Source: Methanosphaera sp. (GTDB taxonomy: Archaea > Methanobacteriota > Methanobacteria > Methanobacteriales > Methanobacteriaceae). From it: a DNA stretch of 6,839 nucleotides. The notes below the pieces were generated by a model. It worked only from the letters and a program-made list of their open reading frames with translations, had not been told where the DNA came from and searched no databases. The stretch covers positions 1 to 6,839 of the forward strand of contig JAJQHG010000024.1 of NCBI GenBank assembly GCA_021199865.1, in the 5' to 3' direction. This document shows positions 5,711 to 6,839 of this stretch, in pieces (within the stretch, counting starts at the first letter, position 1; each line of letters begins with the position of its first letter). The translations under genes and the position numbers were made by a program.

Positions 5711-6709
5711 TTAGAATTCAGCACTTTTCTGGATATTATCCCAGTTATCAACAAACCATTGATGAGTATTCTCTAAGCCTTCTTCAAAGGTATGTTGTGG
5801 TTTGTATCCAAGGATTTTATGAGCCTTGTCAATTGAAGATAATAATTTATTCTTAGCATCCCAGTTTCTTCGTTCTTTATACTCTATTCCTGCCTCATTA
5901 TCACATAACTCGTTGACCTTATTTGCCATATCAATTACTCTATGATCCTTACCTGATCCTAAGTTGATTGATTCACCTATAGCATCCTCAACAACACCCA
6001 TACGTGTTAATCCTTGTAGGATATCATCAATATATGTCCAGTCACGTGTTTCACTACCATTACCTGTTATTGGTAGGGGCTGTTTATTCATTGCCCAGTA
6101 CATAAAGTTAGGTATTACATTCCTATACTTTCCAGGTACTTCTCCTGGACCAAACACATTAAAGAATCTAGCATTACTTATTGGTAAGTCATATAGGTTA
6201 TGATAATAGTTAGTGTATAATTCTCCAAGTAGCTTTGTTATCTGGTATGGTGTATGTAGACTTATACTAATATCATCCTCTTTAAATGGCATCTGGGAAT
6301 CTAATCCATAAACTCCACAACCACTACTAGAATATACAAATCTCTTTACTCCACATAGTTGTGTATATTCTAAGACCTTAAGGATTCCTAGTCCATTAAC
6401 CTTCAAGTCTTTTTCTGGTTTATCTACAGAGTTCTGGTTAGCAAAATGTGCTGCTAAGTGGAATATATAGTCAGGTTTATCCTTAAATACCCATTTTAGT
6501 ACTTGATCATCACATATATCTCCCTGTATGAACTCTACACAATCCTCTTGTGGTATGTTCCAGGTGTATGCTGATGATAAGTCATCTAATACTATAATCT
6601 TCTTTGGATTATACTGGGCTAATTTACGTGTTAGATTACTTCCAACACAGCCTGCACCTCCAGTGATCAGTATAGTTTCTCCCTCATATGCACTAGCAAC
6701 ATCTATCAT
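5711..6709 (-). CDS. NAD-dependent epimerase/dehydratase (extended SDR), UDP-glucose 4-epimerase-like
   Basis: Predicted cytosolic nucleotide-sugar epimerase of 332 aa, a usual length for extended short-chain dehydrogenases. The Rossmann motif TGGAGCVG lies at residues 16-23, followed by acidic D42/D43 that favour NAD, D64 in GDI, HLAA at 84-87, the active-site Y155-x3-K159 and RFFNVFGPG at 181-189. A GNGSETRDWTYIDD block (216-229) and NLGSG (249-253) form the sugar-nucleotide side. The loop at 127-135 reads SSSGCGVYG and lacks the Asp-Glu pair of dTDP-glucose 4,6-dehydratases, so a 4-epimerase of UDP-Glc/Gal or the N-acetyl forms is more likely. Compared with GalE (SSSATVYG) the loop has one extra residue. 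The ATG start is supported by an AGGAG site 6 nt upstream. Being first in a row of glycosyltransferase genes, it probably supplies their UDP-sugar donor. UDP-glucuronate epimerase or decarboxylase activity is not excluded; substrate cannot be read from sequence alone. Confidence 0.9.
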   Translation of the reverse strand: MIDVASAYEGETILITGGAGCVGSNLTRKLAQYNPKKIIVLDDLSSAYTWNIPQEDCVEFIQGDICDDQVLKWVFKDKPDYIFHLAAHFANQNSVDKPEKDLKVNGLGILKVLEYTQLCGVKRFVYSSSGCGVYGLDSQMPFKEDDISISLHTPYQITKLLGELYTNYYHNLYDLPISNARFFNVFGPGEVPGKYRNVIPNFMYWAMNKQPLPITGNGSETRDWTYIDDILQGLTRMGVVEDAIGESINLGSGKDHRVIDMANKVNELCDNEAGIEYKERRNWDAKNKLLSSIDKAHKILGYKPQHTFEEGLENTHQWFVDNWDNIQKSAEF

Positions 6710-6715
6710 ATTAAT

Positions 6716-6720
6716 CTCCT
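6716..6720 (-). promoter_or_regulatory. ribosome binding site of the epimerase gene
   Basis: AGGAG on the minus strand, 6 nt from the ATG at 6709. It is the only clear AGGAG-type site in the window; the other genes use AGTGAT, GGTG or AGGGAT. Confidence 0.75.
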
Positions 6721-6760
6721 TATCTTTAGTTTAGAATAAATGTTTATACAGTTTAACATT

Positions 6761-6794
6761 ATCTTTTATATTTCTATATTATTTATTTATAAAT
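6761..6794 (-). promoter_or_regulatory. candidate archaeal promoter(s) for the epimerase gene
   Basis: Two TATA-like elements on the minus strand lie in an almost purely AT region upstream of the epimerase: TTTATAAATA at 6785-6794 and AAATATAAAAG at about 6763-6773. With the usual ~25-nt distance they would place transcription starts near 6762 and 6740, leaving 5' leaders of about 30-55 nt before the AGGAG site. The low complexity of the region means either could be a chance match. Confidence 0.4.
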
Positions 6795-6839
6795 ATTAAT
6801 TAATATATTAATCATTTCTAACTATTAATATTCTATATC

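Noticed and set aside
6528..6734. 68-codon plus-strand frame over the epimerase start
   Set aside because: Its sequence is the antisense of the conserved NAD-binding region; no separate start signal.
1..6839. Defence system, mobile element or CRISPR content
   Set aside because: No transposase, integrase, nuclease, repeat-spacer array or terminal inverted repeats are visible; all six genes are sugar-nucleotide or glycosyltransferase enzymes.

Overview
The window is about 6.8 kb of very AT-rich DNA (roughly 30% GC by eye). It holds six genes, all on the minus strand, so transcription runs from position ~6839 down to 1. The organism looks like a methanogenic archaeon of the Methanobacteriaceae, most like Methanosphaera. 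The reasons are the heavy use of ATA (Ile) and CTA codons, Shine-Dalgarno sequences of the GGTGAT/AGTGAT type, TATA-box-like AT elements in place of bacterial -35/-10 pairs, and oligo-U runs between genes. The genus is an inference from composition and style, not a database match.

In transcription order the layout is as follows. (1) A promoter-bearing AT-rich region (6710-6839). (2) A UDP-sugar 4-epimerase-like extended SDR enzyme (5711-6709). (3) A 119-nt gap with a C-rich plus U-rich 3' signal and a probable new promoter. (4) A GT4 glycosyltransferase of the WbuB-like type (4365-5591). (5) A canonical-fold GT4 (3194-4330). (6) A third GT4 of the PN-D-A type (2002-3201), which overlaps its predecessor by 8 nt. 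(7) A 94-nt gap with a tandem repeat carrying two TATA-like boxes. (8) A GT2 enzyme resembling polyprenyl-phosphate hexose synthases (1218-1907). (9) A fourth, fully canonical GT4 (25-1173). The last 24 nt hold a C-rich 3' signal.

Together the genes look like part of a cell-surface polysaccharide or glycoconjugate assembly locus. The epimerase would supply a UDP-hexose donor. The GT2 enzyme would make a lipid-linked hexose or add a sugar to a lipid carrier. The four diverged GT4 enzymes would add successive sugars at the cytoplasmic face of the membrane. No flippase, polymerase, ligase or oligosaccharyltransferase is visible, so the locus probably continues outside the window. No mobile element, CRISPR array, tRNA or rRNA was seen.

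Three genes have apparent upstream GTG or TTG starts that coincide with, or sit next to, the ribosome binding site. I have moved these starts to the following ATG. The window is mostly ordinary glycan-biosynthesis sequence. The least explained points are the repeat/palindrome region before the GT2 gene, the recurrent C-rich runs just after stop codons, and the altered active-site motifs in the epimerase and three of the GT4 proteins.
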